A stretch of DNA of 64,000 nucleotides, from contig NZ_VSFC01000052.1 in NCBI RefSeq assembly GCF_008084905.1, positions 310,001 through 374,000 of the forward strand. Direction: 5' to 3'. The notes under the pieces are model-generated. The model was not told where the DNA came from. It worked only from the letters and a program-made list of their open reading frames with translations, and ran no database searches. Of this stretch, positions 34,869 through 43,300 are shown one piece after another (position 1 is the stretch's first letter; each line of letters starts with the position of its first letter). The position numbers and the translations under genes are program-made. This DNA is from Xanthomarina maritima (GTDB taxonomy: Bacteria > Bacteroidota > Bacteroidia > Flavobacteriales > Flavobacteriaceae).

Positions 34869-34901
34869 TCTCGAACAAGTCTCGAACAAGTCTCGAACAA
34901 A
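34869..34901. repeat. Three tandem copies of TCTCGAACAAG
   Basis: Eleven-bp units at 34869-34879, 34880-34890 and 34891-34901, the last ending in A rather than G. Confidence 0.9.
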
Positions 34902-34920
34902 ACCCCCTAAAAATGGCCTT

Positions 34921-34980
34921 CGTGTTTCAAATTGTTTCAATCTGTTTCAAATTGTTTCAATCTGTTTCAATTTGTTTCAC
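34921..34980. repeat. Six tandem copies of a 10-bp unit NNTGTTTCAA
   Basis: Six exact 10-bp steps; the first (34921) begins CG, the next four alternate AT and TC, giving two copies of a 20-bp unit, and the last ends in C. T-tracts recur every helical turn, so curved DNA is possible. Confidence 0.9.
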
Positions 34981-35113
34981 AGATGCCTAATTATGATATT
35001 TTTTGCTAATTTTAATATGGCAGAAGTTAAAAGATTGTATAATGAGATATCAGGATTTAGTTAATTATCTGTATAGTATTTTAGGACGAGTCATACTAAA
35101 GAGCTACTGTATA

Positions 35114-35157
35114 GCTTAAGTATGGCTTAAGTATAGATAGTGTATGGATAGTGTATG
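35114..35157. repeat. Two pairs of 11-bp tandem units
   Basis: GCTTAAGTATG and GCTTAAGTATA (35114-35135), then GATAGTGTATG twice (35136-35157): 44 bp in a strict 11-bp frame. Confidence 0.88.
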
Positions 35158-35228
35158 GGAGCAAGCGATTTTTCTTACAAAAGATGAAATCACCTTTCAT
35201 CAGCATGTTTTTATTAAAAAACACCCTC

Positions 35229-35825
35229 TTAAAACACCTTATCTAAAAATGCTCTTATGTTTTCTTGGTTGGACCGAATCAGTTCAGCTTTGGCATTCTC
35301 CTTATCTTGTGGCTTTTTGTCCTGCGAGAGCTTAAATTTCCCTTCCCAATGCGTAATGGTAATTTCGAACATTTTAATGTAATTAAGATTTGCTACCATT
35401 CTAGGGTTATCAGCATCTAAAACATATTTATGGGCTGGTTTTTCCAAAAACTCTGTCATAATAATTAAAGATTGCTTTAAAGCCTCTTTACTTTCAATAG
35501 CTTCTACAGTAGCTTGTAGATGGACTTTAATATAATTCCAGGTAGGTAATTGTGTTGTGGTGTAAATACTTGGTGAGATATAGCATTGTGGCCCTGAGAA
35601 AATCACTGTCAGCTGATTATTGTCTTTTAATAAATTAGCTTGTGGATTATAAATATCTATATGTCCAATAAGCTTTCCATCTTCTTCTCTATAAATTAAA
35701 GGTAGATGTGTAATAAGTGGTTTATTATCTGTTACCGAAATAATAGTAGCAAGTGGATAATTTTTAATAACTTCAATCATATGGAGTTTGTCATTATCTT
35801 GGTGAAGTTTTGGAGGATAGTTCAA
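35229..35825 (-). CDS. PaiB-family FMN-binding regulator-like protein
   Basis: 198 residues. The split-barrel flavin-binding fold has the PaiB-like opening MNYPPKLHQDNDKLHMIEVI, the core SVTDNKPLITHLPLI and GHIDIYNPQ, and the strand motif VIFSGPQCYISPSIY with WNYIKVHLQATVEA. PaiB of Bacillus was named a negative regulator of protease and sporulation genes. Here the name reflects homology only; an FMN-dependent oxidoreductase is also possible. It stands alone. Confidence 0.85.
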   Translation of the reverse strand: MNYPPKLHQDNDKLHMIEVIKNYPLATIISVTDNKPLITHLPLIYREEDGKLIGHIDIYNPQANLLKDNNQLTVIFSGPQCYISPSIYTTTQLPTWNYIKVHLQATVEAIESKEALKQSLIIMTEFLEKPAHKYVLDADNPRMVANLNYIKMFEITITHWEGKFKLSQDKKPQDKENAKAELIRSNQENIRAFLDKVF

Positions 35826-35889
35826 TGTATTTATAGAATTTAGATAAATGATTATTGATTTATAAAATTACAATATTTATATTTACTAG

Positions 35890-36588
35890 ATGCAGGAAAA
35901 ATCACCATCATTTTCTATTAAAAACTGGAATCAAATAGATCAGCCTAGAGAAAAACTTCGAGACAAGGGGAAATCTAGTTTAAGTGATGCTGAATTGGTT
36001 GCTATTCTTATTGGTTCTGGGAACAGGAATGAAAGTGCTGTAGATTTAAGCAAACGTATTTTAGCAAGCGTCAACAACAATTTAAATGCTTTAGGGAAAT
36101 TATCTTTAAAACAATTAATGGCATTTAAAGGTATAGGTGAAGCTAAAGCAATAACTATTGTAGCAGCTCTAGAATTAGGAAGAAGAAGAGGAGGTGAAGA
36201 AGTTGTCGAGAAAATAAAGATTACCTCTAGCCAATTGGTTTTTCAAGTTATGCAACCTATTCTTGGAGAATTGCCTCACGAAGAATTTTGGATTTTATAC
36301 CTAAATAATTCAAATAAAATTGTTCAAAAAAACCAATTGAGCAAAGGTGGCATAACAGGTACTATGGTAGATGTTAGGTTAGTACTTAAAAATGCATTAG
36401 AAGTTGGGGCTACAGGATTCATTTTAGTTCATAATCACCCATCTGGAACTTTAAAACCTAGTGAGGCAGACAAACAAATTACCCAAAAATTAAAACAAGC
36501 AGGAGAAAGTTTGGACATTAAGGTTCTGGATCATTTAATCGTAACAGAAAAAGCCTACTTTAGCTTTGCTGATGAAAACATCTTATAA
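35890..36588 (+). CDS. radC: RadC-family JAB domain protein
   Basis: 232 residues with a helix-hairpin-helix-like N-terminus (LSDAELVAILIGSGNRNESA; LMAFKGIGEAKA) and a JAMM metal-binding domain with the motif HNHPSGTLKPSEAD (H-x-H-x10-D). The family is called DNA repair protein RadC, but that role is doubtful; the JAB domain suggests a metalloprotease or nuclease-like activity. The stop is directly followed by the GTG start of the next gene, so they are likely cotranscribed. Confidence 0.92.
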   Translation: MQEKSPSFSIKNWNQIDQPREKLRDKGKSSLSDAELVAILIGSGNRNESAVDLSKRILASVNNNLNALGKLSLKQLMAFKGIGEAKAITIVAALELGRRRGGEEVVEKIKITSSQLVFQVMQPILGELPHEEFWILYLNNSNKIVQKNQLSKGGITGTMVDVRLVLKNALEVGATGFILVHNHPSGTLKPSEADKQITQKLKQAGESLDIKVLDHLIVTEKAYFSFADENIL

Positions 36589-37890
36589 GTGCTTCTAGTT
36601 TATACTCATAAAATATCACCTCGATTAAAATATGCTTTTAAACATATCTTTACAAGAATATTAGGTATTCCGGTCGATTTTACAACCACTATTGAAGATT
36701 TTATTGCTCATGATAGTATAAAGATGTCTTATACCAAACAACCATTAAGTAATGAAATTTTTGTAAGAAGTCATGATATTTTATATGAACAAGGCCTATC
36801 AGATATAGAATTAAACGTTCAAGATTGGGAAGAAACAAAATGTTTCTTTTCAAGTGGAGATAAAAGCGCTATTCCATTCGATATATTTTCAGCCACATTC
36901 TATTTGTTAAGTAGATACGAAGAATATTTACCACATGTTAAAGACGAATATGGCAGATTTACAGCTCAAGAGAGTATTGCTTTTAAACACAACTTTCTAC
37001 ATCAGCCTGTAGTAGATATTTGGGCTTATAAAATGAAAAAAGTATTTCAGGAAAATTTTCCAGAATTTATATTTCCTTTAAAATCGTATTCAATAAAACC
37101 AATTATTGATGTGCCTTCTGCCTATAATTTCAAATTAAAAGGAATTATGAGAACATTTGGAGGAACTGTTAAAGATATCTTTAGTTTTAATTTCAAAAAG
37201 TTATACTACAGATACATGGTTCTTTTTGGGTTTAAACGCGATACTTACGATACCTTTAAATACATTATAAATAAACAAAAACACAGTGATTTTAAATTTC
37301 TGTTCTTCTTTTTAATTGGTGATTACTCAACATACGATAAAGGCATAGATGCTCAAAAAAAGAAACTAATTACTTTAATAAAACAAGTGGCAGATTATTG
37401 TCAAGTTGGTTTAAAAGCGTCATATTTTGCTTTAGAAGACATCTTGGTTTTAAAGAAAGAGAAGCTTAGAATGGAGTCTATTTTAAACACCTCATTAACA
37501 GCTTCAAGGCAATCTTTTTCAAAATTAAATCTACCAGAATCTTATAGAAATTTGGTTGAATTGGAAATTTTAGAAGATTATACTATGGGTTATGTAAATC
37601 ATGCAGGATTTAGAGCAGGAACCTGTACACCATTTTTTTTCTACGATTTAGATTATGAAATACAAACGCCTCTAAAGATATGTTCTTATCATTTATTAGA
37701 TTATTCTTTATTAAAATACCATTCACTCTTAGATAAAAAGAAAGAATTAAAGGAAATTATGAATCAAGTAAAAAAAGTAAATGGCGAATTTATACCTGTT
37801 TTTCATAATTATACGTTTAGTGAAGTAGATAGATGGAAAGGATATAAAGAATTATTTAATATGATTTTAGAATCAGCTCATGAAAATTAA
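36589..37890 (+). CDS. Polysaccharide deacetylase-like protein (DUF7033-type N-terminus)
   Basis: 433 residues from a GTG placed directly after the radC stop. The N-terminal ~180 residues resemble the region found before polysaccharide-deacetylase-like domains in flavobacteria (PFDIFSATFYLLSRYEEYLP). The C-terminal NodB-like part has PIIDVPSAYNFK, GYVNHAGFRAGTCTPFFF and a late His in IPVFHNYTFS. Catalytic metal-binding residues are not all identifiable, so activity is uncertain. It overlaps the HAD gene by 11 bp, in an operon with radC. Confidence 0.72.
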   Translation: MLLVYTHKISPRLKYAFKHIFTRILGIPVDFTTTIEDFIAHDSIKMSYTKQPLSNEIFVRSHDILYEQGLSDIELNVQDWEETKCFFSSGDKSAIPFDIFSATFYLLSRYEEYLPHVKDEYGRFTAQESIAFKHNFLHQPVVDIWAYKMKKVFQENFPEFIFPLKSYSIKPIIDVPSAYNFKLKGIMRTFGGTVKDIFSFNFKKLYYRYMVLFGFKRDTYDTFKYIINKQKHSDFKFLFFFLIGDYSTYDKGIDAQKKKLITLIKQVADYCQVGLKASYFALEDILVLKKEKLRMESILNTSLTASRQSFSKLNLPESYRNLVELEILEDYTMGYVNHAGFRAGTCTPFFFYDLDYEIQTPLKICSYHLLDYSLLKYHSLLDKKKELKEIMNQVKKVNGEFIPVFHNYTFSEVDRWKGYKELFNMILESAHEN

Positions 37891-38569
37891 GGGAATAAAA
37901 GATGTTTTTTTTGATTTAGATCATACCCTTTGGGATTTTGATAAAAATTCAGCTTTAACTTTTAATAAAATATTTAAAATGCATGATGTGGCTGTAGATT
38001 TGAACGAATTTTTAAGCCATTACGAACCTATAAACCTAGATTATTGGAAGCTTTATAGAGAAGAAAAAATTGATAAGGCTTCATTAAGGTATAATCGTTT
38101 AAACGATACATTTAATAAAATATCATTTCGAGCAGATAGTACATTAATAGATAAATTATCAATTGATTATATAGCGTATTTAACGTCATTTAATCATTTA
38201 TTTGATGACACTTTAGAAGTATTAAATTATTTAAAACCTAAGTATAATTTGCACATTATAACAAATGGTTTTCAAGAAGTTCAAGAAAGTAAATTAAAGA
38301 ATTCTAACATTCATCATTTTTTCAAATCGGTTACAGATTCTGAACAAGTTGGAGTTAAGAAGCCAAATCCAAAAATCTTTAATCATGCTTTAAAAAAAGT
38401 CAATGCCAATCCAAAAACTAGTATAATGATTGGAGATAATTTAGAGGCAGATATTTTTGGGGCTTTAGGAATAGGAATGGAAGCTATATATTTTAATTAT
38501 CTTAAAGACCCTACCCAGCAACAAGTGAATCAAATAAATAATTTAAATGAATTAAAATTATTTTTATAA
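37880..38569 (+). CDS. YjjG-family HAD nucleotidase
   Basis: 229 residues of the haloacid dehalogenase superfamily. Motif I FFDLDHTLWDFDKN, motif II ITNGFQE, motif III Lys in VGVKKPNPKIF, and motif IV MIGDNLEADIFGA are all present. YjjG-type enzymes remove phosphate from non-canonical pyrimidine nucleotides. It overlaps the deacetylase-like gene by 11 bp (ATGAAAATTAA), so the two are translationally linked. Confidence 0.9.
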   Translation: MKIKGIKDVFFDLDHTLWDFDKNSALTFNKIFKMHDVAVDLNEFLSHYEPINLDYWKLYREEKIDKASLRYNRLNDTFNKISFRADSTLIDKLSIDYIAYLTSFNHLFDDTLEVLNYLKPKYNLHIITNGFQEVQESKLKNSNIHHFFKSVTDSEQVGVKKPNPKIFNHALKKVNANPKTSIMIGDNLEADIFGALGIGMEAIYFNYLKDPTQQQVNQINNLNELKLFL

Positions 38570-38607
38570 ATCTTACCTATCTTTACAAGAATTTAAAAGT
38601 CTCACAA

Positions 38608-39465
38608 ATGTTTAATAAATTTCTAATAATTACCATTCTGTTAGTTTCTAGTTTTACTATGTTTTCTCAGAATAGTGTTAACAATTATAAATATGTTATA
38701 GTTCCTGATAAGTATGATTTTTTAGATGAAGAGGACCAATTTAGACTAAATTCCTTATCTCAATTTTTATTCAATAAACATGGCTTTAATGCTTTTATGG
38801 AAGATGAAACCTTTCCAGAAGATTTATTGTATAATCCCTGTTTAGCATTAAAAGCAGATGTAATAGATGACTCTGGGTCTTTTAAAACAAAACTAAAGAT
38901 TGAATTAAAAAATTGTAAAGACGAACTGGTATTTGTTTCAGAAATGGGAGAGAGTTTCGAAAAAATATATGAAGTTGCTTATAATAAAGCATTAAGAGAC
39001 GCATTTACCTACGTAGCAGCCATAAAATATCAGTACGAACCTAGTGAAGAAATACTTGCTGAAAGTAGAGATACACGAGATGAAGCAAATCAAGAAATAG
39101 AGCAGCTTAAAGAAGAAATTGCTGCCTTAAAACAGGAAAAAGAAACTACTAAAGTAGTAGAAACTCCTGTAGCCGAAACTACCATTGCTGCTACTATAGA
39201 ATCTGTTGCCACTAAAATAGATAACGAATTAATAGAATCTATTGAAAATGAAGAAACTGTTTTATATGCTCAAAAAACTGATAATGGTTATCAGTTAGTT
39301 GATAGTTCTCCAAAAGTAGTTATGGTTTTATTAAAAACTAAAAACCCAGAAGTGTATATGGTTCAGGGTAAAAACGCTATGGTTATAAAAGAAGATGGTT
39401 TTTGGTATTTATCAGAAAATGATGGAAGCCAAGTAATTGATACCAGACTAAATATTAAATTTTAA
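38608..39465 (+). CDS. Secreted coiled-coil protein of unknown function
   Basis: 285 residues. A signal peptide (MFNKFLIITILLVSSFTMFSQ) leads a beta-rich domain (~22-150). A charged coiled coil (~155-185, NQEIEQLKEEIAALKQEKE), a Thr/Ala/Val-rich linker and a small C-terminal beta domain (VVMVLLKTKNPEVYMVQG) follow. No enzyme motif is seen. It lies 38 bp after the HAD gene, with a near-consensus box TATCTTTA at 38578, and its stop overlaps that of rarA by 4 bp. Confidence 0.75.
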   Translation: MFNKFLIITILLVSSFTMFSQNSVNNYKYVIVPDKYDFLDEEDQFRLNSLSQFLFNKHGFNAFMEDETFPEDLLYNPCLALKADVIDDSGSFKTKLKIELKNCKDELVFVSEMGESFEKIYEVAYNKALRDAFTYVAAIKYQYEPSEEILAESRDTRDEANQEIEQLKEEIAALKQEKETTKVVETPVAETTIAATIESVATKIDNELIESIENEETVLYAQKTDNGYQLVDSSPKVVMVLLKTKNPEVYMVQGKNAMVIKEDGFWYLSENDGSQVIDTRLNIKF

Positions 39466-40739
39466 TACTTGTATTTATCTTTCCAACGTTGTTTTAAAAA
39501 ATCTCTTTGCACTTTTTCTCTAGAGTTATTTCCAGGATTATAAAATGTTGTGTTTTTTATTTCTTCAGGTAGAAATTCTTGTTCAGCAAAATTATTTTCA
39601 TAACTATGTGCATATTTATAATCCTCTCCATAGCCTAGCTCTTTCATCAATTTTGTTGGAGCATTTCTAATATGAAGTGGGACAGTTAAATCTCCAGTAG
39701 TTTTAACTAATTGTTGAGCTTTATTAATAGCGTCATATGAAGCATTACTTTTTGGTGAACATGCTAAATAGGTAGTACATTGACTTAGTATAATTCTCGA
39801 TTCAGGATGCCCAATAGTTGAAACTGCTTGAAATGTATTATTTGCCATTATTAATGCAGTAGGATTGGCATTACCAATGTCTTCACTAGCAAGAATCAAT
39901 AATCTTCTTGCAATAAATTTTACTTCTTCTCCACCTTCAATCATTCTTGCCAACCAATAAACAGCAGCATTTGGGTCGCTTCCTCTAATAGATTTTATAA
40001 AAGCTGAAATAATATCATAATGTTGTTCACCAGTTTTATCATATCGAACTGTATTATTTTGAACTTTCTGTAAAACAGCTTCATTTGTTATAGTAATATT
40101 ATCTGAAGTTTCAGAATTTACAATCAATTCAAAAATATTCAATAATTTTCTGGCATCTCCACCAGAAAGGCGTAATAAAGCTTCAGTTTCTTTTAGCTTC
40201 ACCTTTTTTTTAGATATAGCCTCATCTTTTTCAATTGCACGCCTTAAAAGGGCTTCTAAATCGTTTTTACTAAAAGAATTTAAAATATAAACCTGACATC
40301 TAGATAATAAAGCAGGTATTACTTCAAAACTAGGGTTTTCAGTAGTTGCTCCAATTAACGTAACCCAACCTTTTTCAACTGCTTGTAATAATGAATCTTG
40401 TTGCGATTTACTAAACCTATGAATTTCATCAATAAATAGAATTGGATTTTTTGTAGTAAACAATCCACCACTTGTTTTTGCTTTTTCTATTACATCTCTA
40501 ACATCTTTTACTCCAGAACTAATTGCGCTCAACGTATAAAATGGTCTGCCAGATTCCGAAGCTATAATATTGGCTAAAGTTGTTTTGCCAATGCCTGGAG
40601 GACCCCAAAATATCATAGAAGGAATTAAGCCTTGCTTTATTTGCTTTGTCAAAGCACCATTTTTTCCAACCAGATGTGTTTGGCTGATATAGTCATCTAA
40701 GTTCTTTGGACGTAATCGTTCTGCTAAGGGTTCATTCAT
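39462..40739 (-). CDS. rarA: Replication-associated recombination protein A (AAA+ ATPase)
   Basis: 425 residues of the RarA/MgsA/WRNIP1 family. N-terminal AAA+ module with Walker A GPPGIGKTT, Walker B ILFIDEIHRF and sensor-1 GATTENPSF; C-terminal tetramerisation domain with RRLLILASEDIGNANP and ATP-dependent clamp-loader-like architecture. It acts at stalled replication forks. The gene is convergent with the coiled-coil gene and divergent from the rhomboid gene. Confidence 0.94.
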   Translation of the reverse strand: MNEPLAERLRPKNLDDYISQTHLVGKNGALTKQIKQGLIPSMIFWGPPGIGKTTLANIIASESGRPFYTLSAISSGVKDVRDVIEKAKTSGGLFTTKNPILFIDEIHRFSKSQQDSLLQAVEKGWVTLIGATTENPSFEVIPALLSRCQVYILNSFSKNDLEALLRRAIEKDEAISKKKVKLKETEALLRLSGGDARKLLNIFELIVNSETSDNITITNEAVLQKVQNNTVRYDKTGEQHYDIISAFIKSIRGSDPNAAVYWLARMIEGGEEVKFIARRLLILASEDIGNANPTALIMANNTFQAVSTIGHPESRIILSQCTTYLACSPKSNASYDAINKAQQLVKTTGDLTVPLHIRNAPTKLMKELGYGEDYKYAHSYENNFAEQEFLPEEIKNTTFYNPGNNSREKVQRDFLKQRWKDKYKY

Positions 40740-40867
40740 ATTGTAAAATTACTATATTCCATTGAAGAGAGATATTTTATTCTTTATAAATTTAGTATTC
40801 AAACTGACAATTTATCACGAATTTTAAATATGGTTATGTATTTGCAATAAAAATTTTAAATTTAATT

Positions 40868-41596
40868 ATGAAAACAAAAGAAGAATTTCAATTTTCTAAT
40901 GGAGTTATATTATTTCCTATATTTTTTGTTTTGTTTATATGGATAGTTTTTTGGATTGAAATTCGTTTCGGAATAGACTTTACAACATATGGTATATACC
41001 CACAAACCTTAAAAGGATTACGAGGCGTATTGTTTAGCCCTTTTATTCACTCTGGGATTACACATCTTTATCATAATACTATTCCTTTATTTGTATTAAC
41101 AGCTGCCATATTTTATTTCTATAAACCCATCGCCTGGAAAGTATTGATTTTCGGAATTTTATTATCAGGTCTAATTACATGGAGTATAGGTAGACCATCA
41201 TATCATATTGGAGCTAGTGGACTAATTTATGTATTAGTAAGCTTTACTTTTTTTAAAGGTATTCTAGCAAAGCATTATAGATTGATTGCTTTGTCATTAC
41301 TTGTGGTATTTTTATATGGAAGTATGATTTGGTATGTATTGCCAATAAAAGAAGGAGTATCATGGGAAGGACATACAGCAGGTTTAATAACAGGAATGTT
41401 ATTCGCAATAATTTTTAAAAAAGAAATTGCTAAACCAAAAAAATATAATTGGGAAGAAGAAGGTTTTAAAGAAGAAGAAGATCCATTTTTAAAACATTTC
41501 GATGAACATGGAAACTTTATCGAGTATAAAGAAATAGAGGAGGAGCAACCTACAATCCATTATACTTTTAAACCTAAAAGTAAAGATGAAGAATAA
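40868..41596 (+). CDS. Rhomboid-family intramembrane serine protease
   Basis: 242 residues with six hydrophobic helices. The catalytic Ser is in IGASGLIYVLVSF and the catalytic His in GHTAGLITGM; HLYHNTIPLF carries the conserved His/Asn near the oxyanion site. A charged cytoplasmic tail (FKEEEDPFLKHFDEHGNF) ends the protein. Rhomboids cleave within or near membrane helices of substrate proteins. Its target is unknown. It is monocistronic and converges on the rlmB-like gene with a 9-bp gap. Confidence 0.9.
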   Translation: MKTKEEFQFSNGVILFPIFFVLFIWIVFWIEIRFGIDFTTYGIYPQTLKGLRGVLFSPFIHSGITHLYHNTIPLFVLTAAIFYFYKPIAWKVLIFGILLSGLITWSIGRPSYHIGASGLIYVLVSFTFFKGILAKHYRLIALSLLVVFLYGSMIWYVLPIKEGVSWEGHTAGLITGMLFAIIFKKEIAKPKKYNWEEEGFKEEEDPFLKHFDEHGNFIEYKEIEEEQPTIHYTFKPKSKDEE

Positions 41597-41605
41597 TCAA
41601 TCTAT

Positions 41606-42340
41606 TTAAAGTCTTTGCCTTAAAGCTTCATATAATATTGCACCACAGGCAACAGATACATTTAAAGATTCAATCTCACCTAATAAAGGGAGTTTAGCCT
41701 TATCATCTACTAATTTTAAAACGGACGGATTTATACCTCTACCTTCAGAACCCATAATAATAGCGCAAGGTTCTTTAAAAGAGACATCGTATATGGTATT
41801 ATCTGTTTTTTCAGTTGCAGCAATAACTTTAATTCCTGAAGCTTGTAAATAGAACATGGCATCTTTAATATGGTCTACTTTACAAATAGGGACTTTAAAT
41901 ACTGCACCAGCACTAGTTTTTATAGTATCTCCATTAACTGGAGCACCCCCTTTTTTTTGTATAATAATACCATCAACACCTGTGCATTCAGCAGTTCTAA
42001 TTATGGCACCAAAATTTCTAACATCACTTAACTGATCTAATAAAACAAATAATGGTGTTTTACCAGATTCCATAACATTCAAGACAAGATCTTCAATATT
42101 GTGAAATTCAATTGGCGAAATTTGAGCAACTGCACCTTGATGGTTTTTATTAGTTAATCTGTTTAACTTTTCAACAGGAACATAAGAGCTATTTACTTTT
42201 TCTTTTCTAATTAATGTTTCTAACTCATTAAATAAATCTCCTTTTAATCCTTTTTGTAGAAATACTTTTTCTATAGTTTCATTAGAATTAATGGCTTCTA
42301 TTATTGCTCTTAACCCAAATATTTGTGTGCTATTTTCCAT
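41606..42340 (-). CDS. rlmB: 23S rRNA 2'-O-ribose methyltransferase (RlmB/TrmH family)
   Basis: 244 residues of the SPOUT/TrmH class. An N-terminal substrate-binding domain (FGLRAIIEAINSNETIEKVF) precedes the knotted catalytic domain with DVRNFGAIIRTAE, IMGSEGRGINPSV and LNVSVACGAILYEALRQ. RlmB methylates G2251 of 23S rRNA. The close family makes the exact target inferred. A terminator lies upstream, from the SusC operon. Confidence 0.9.
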   Translation of the reverse strand: MENSTQIFGLRAIIEAINSNETIEKVFLQKGLKGDLFNELETLIRKEKVNSSYVPVEKLNRLTNKNHQGAVAQISPIEFHNIEDLVLNVMESGKTPLFVLLDQLSDVRNFGAIIRTAECTGVDGIIIQKKGGAPVNGDTIKTSAGAVFKVPICKVDHIKDAMFYLQASGIKVIAATEKTDNTIYDVSFKEPCAIIMGSEGRGINPSVLKLVDDKAKLPLLGEIESLNVSVACGAILYEALRQRL

Positions 42341-42357
42341 TGAGACAAATGTATAAA

Positions 42358-42385
42358 AAAAACCATCTCAAAAGAGATGGTTTTT
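42358..42385 (-). terminator. Intrinsic terminator of the SusCD operon
   Basis: A 12-bp stem (AAAAACCATCTC at 42358-42369, GAGATGGTTTTT at 42374-42385) with loop AAAA, placed after the last lipoprotein gene of the SusCD operon. Confidence 0.83.
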
Positions 42386-42409
42386 ATTTTTAATATATTA
42401 TTACTTTTT

Positions 42410-43279
42410 TTAGAAAGGAGTAATAGTATAGTTATAACCGTTAACTACTTCTATATAAGCAACAGCAATAGCACCACCAGTATCTTCAGTATTAAAACCA
42501 GGAGATACTAACTCTCCATCACTAAAAGCTTCTTGATGCCAAGACATTGTAATTGGTAATGGCTGATTAGTACCTAATCCAGCAAAAGGATTATCATATA
42601 ATTCAGCTATAACAATGTAAGTTCCATCAGCTAAACCGTCTAATTCTCCATGTTCTGGACAATCTGCAGTACCAGCAATGTAACCAAGGATGTTTCCAGC
42701 AGCATCAGCTAGTGGGAAATCCATATCTATATCACAAAAGTCTATAGTTACTTCAGCTGGAATTCCAGCATTATAAGTATATGTACCAGACCAATCGAAA
42801 GTTAATTCTAATAAGTCATTAATATAGTCATCATTAATTGTTACATTTAATGTAAAAGGACTAACATTTGCATTAGCAATATTATCTCCTTCTCCAATAG
42901 TTAAGGTATCTGTACCTTCAGCATAGCCATTTCTATTAATTGTAACATATGCCATTGCAGATGTGTGACCAGCAGTAATGATTATTGTACCAGCACTAAA
43001 ATCGTCTGAATCTGCAGTACCACCAGTTTGTACTAATGGAATATGTAAATCAGCGAATACAGGCTCAGCAATAGTTGCAGTTACAGCTATATTATAACCT
43101 AAATCTGGGTCAATCATACTTTCGTCAACAACAACATCGTTACTAGCTGTAGATAGAGTTACTGTAGGACTCGTATAGTTTATCATACTAGCTCCTGTGT
43201 GGTCGTCTTCGCTACAAGAGGTAGCTAATACTCCTGCAGAAAGAGCAAGTAAGAATATAGATTTTAATTTATTTTTCAT
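42410..43279 (-). CDS. Putative surface lipoprotein with Calx-beta-like domain
   Basis: 289 residues. A lipoprotein signal ends LATSCSEDD with Cys22. Residues ~35-150 resemble a Calx-beta/Ig-like beta domain (GTIIITAGHTSAMAYVTINR, TDTLTIGEGDN). The C-terminal half is a second, unrecognised beta domain rich in Gly and Asp. It is last of the SusC-SusD-lipoprotein-lipoprotein operon and is likely displayed with SusCD at the cell surface, possibly for substrate binding. Confidence 0.78.
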   Translation of the reverse strand: MKNKLKSIFLLALSAGVLATSCSEDDHTGASMINYTSPTVTLSTASNDVVVDESMIDPDLGYNIAVTATIAEPVFADLHIPLVQTGGTADSDDFSAGTIIITAGHTSAMAYVTINRNGYAEGTDTLTIGEGDNIANANVSPFTLNVTINDDYINDLLELTFDWSGTYTYNAGIPAEVTIDFCDIDMDFPLADAAGNILGYIAGTADCPEHGELDGLADGTYIVIAELYDNPFAGLGTNQPLPITMSWHQEAFSDGELVSPGFNTEDTGGAIAVAYIEVVNGYNYTITPF

Positions 43280-43300
43280 CTTTAAAAATTTAGTCGATTA

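Larger units (their letters stand above)
34682..35228. other. 546-bp intergenic region filled with short tandem repeats
   Basis: No convincing gene. It holds four short tandem arrays (listed separately) with 10- or 11-bp periods, a direct repeat CCCCTAAAAA (34829, 34904), an inverted pair CCATTTTTA/TAAAAATGG (34841-34849, 34908-34916) and an unsupported 15-codon ORF at 35017-35064. Both flanking genes are on the minus strand. Confidence 0.85.

Noticed and set aside
34869-34980. CRISPR-like direct repeats
   Set aside because: Units are 10-11 bp and directly adjacent with no spacers, and no cas gene is present.
35144-35335. Plus-strand ORF of 63 residues
   Set aside because: It starts in the tandem repeats and overlaps the end of the PaiB-like gene; the composition is not protein-like.
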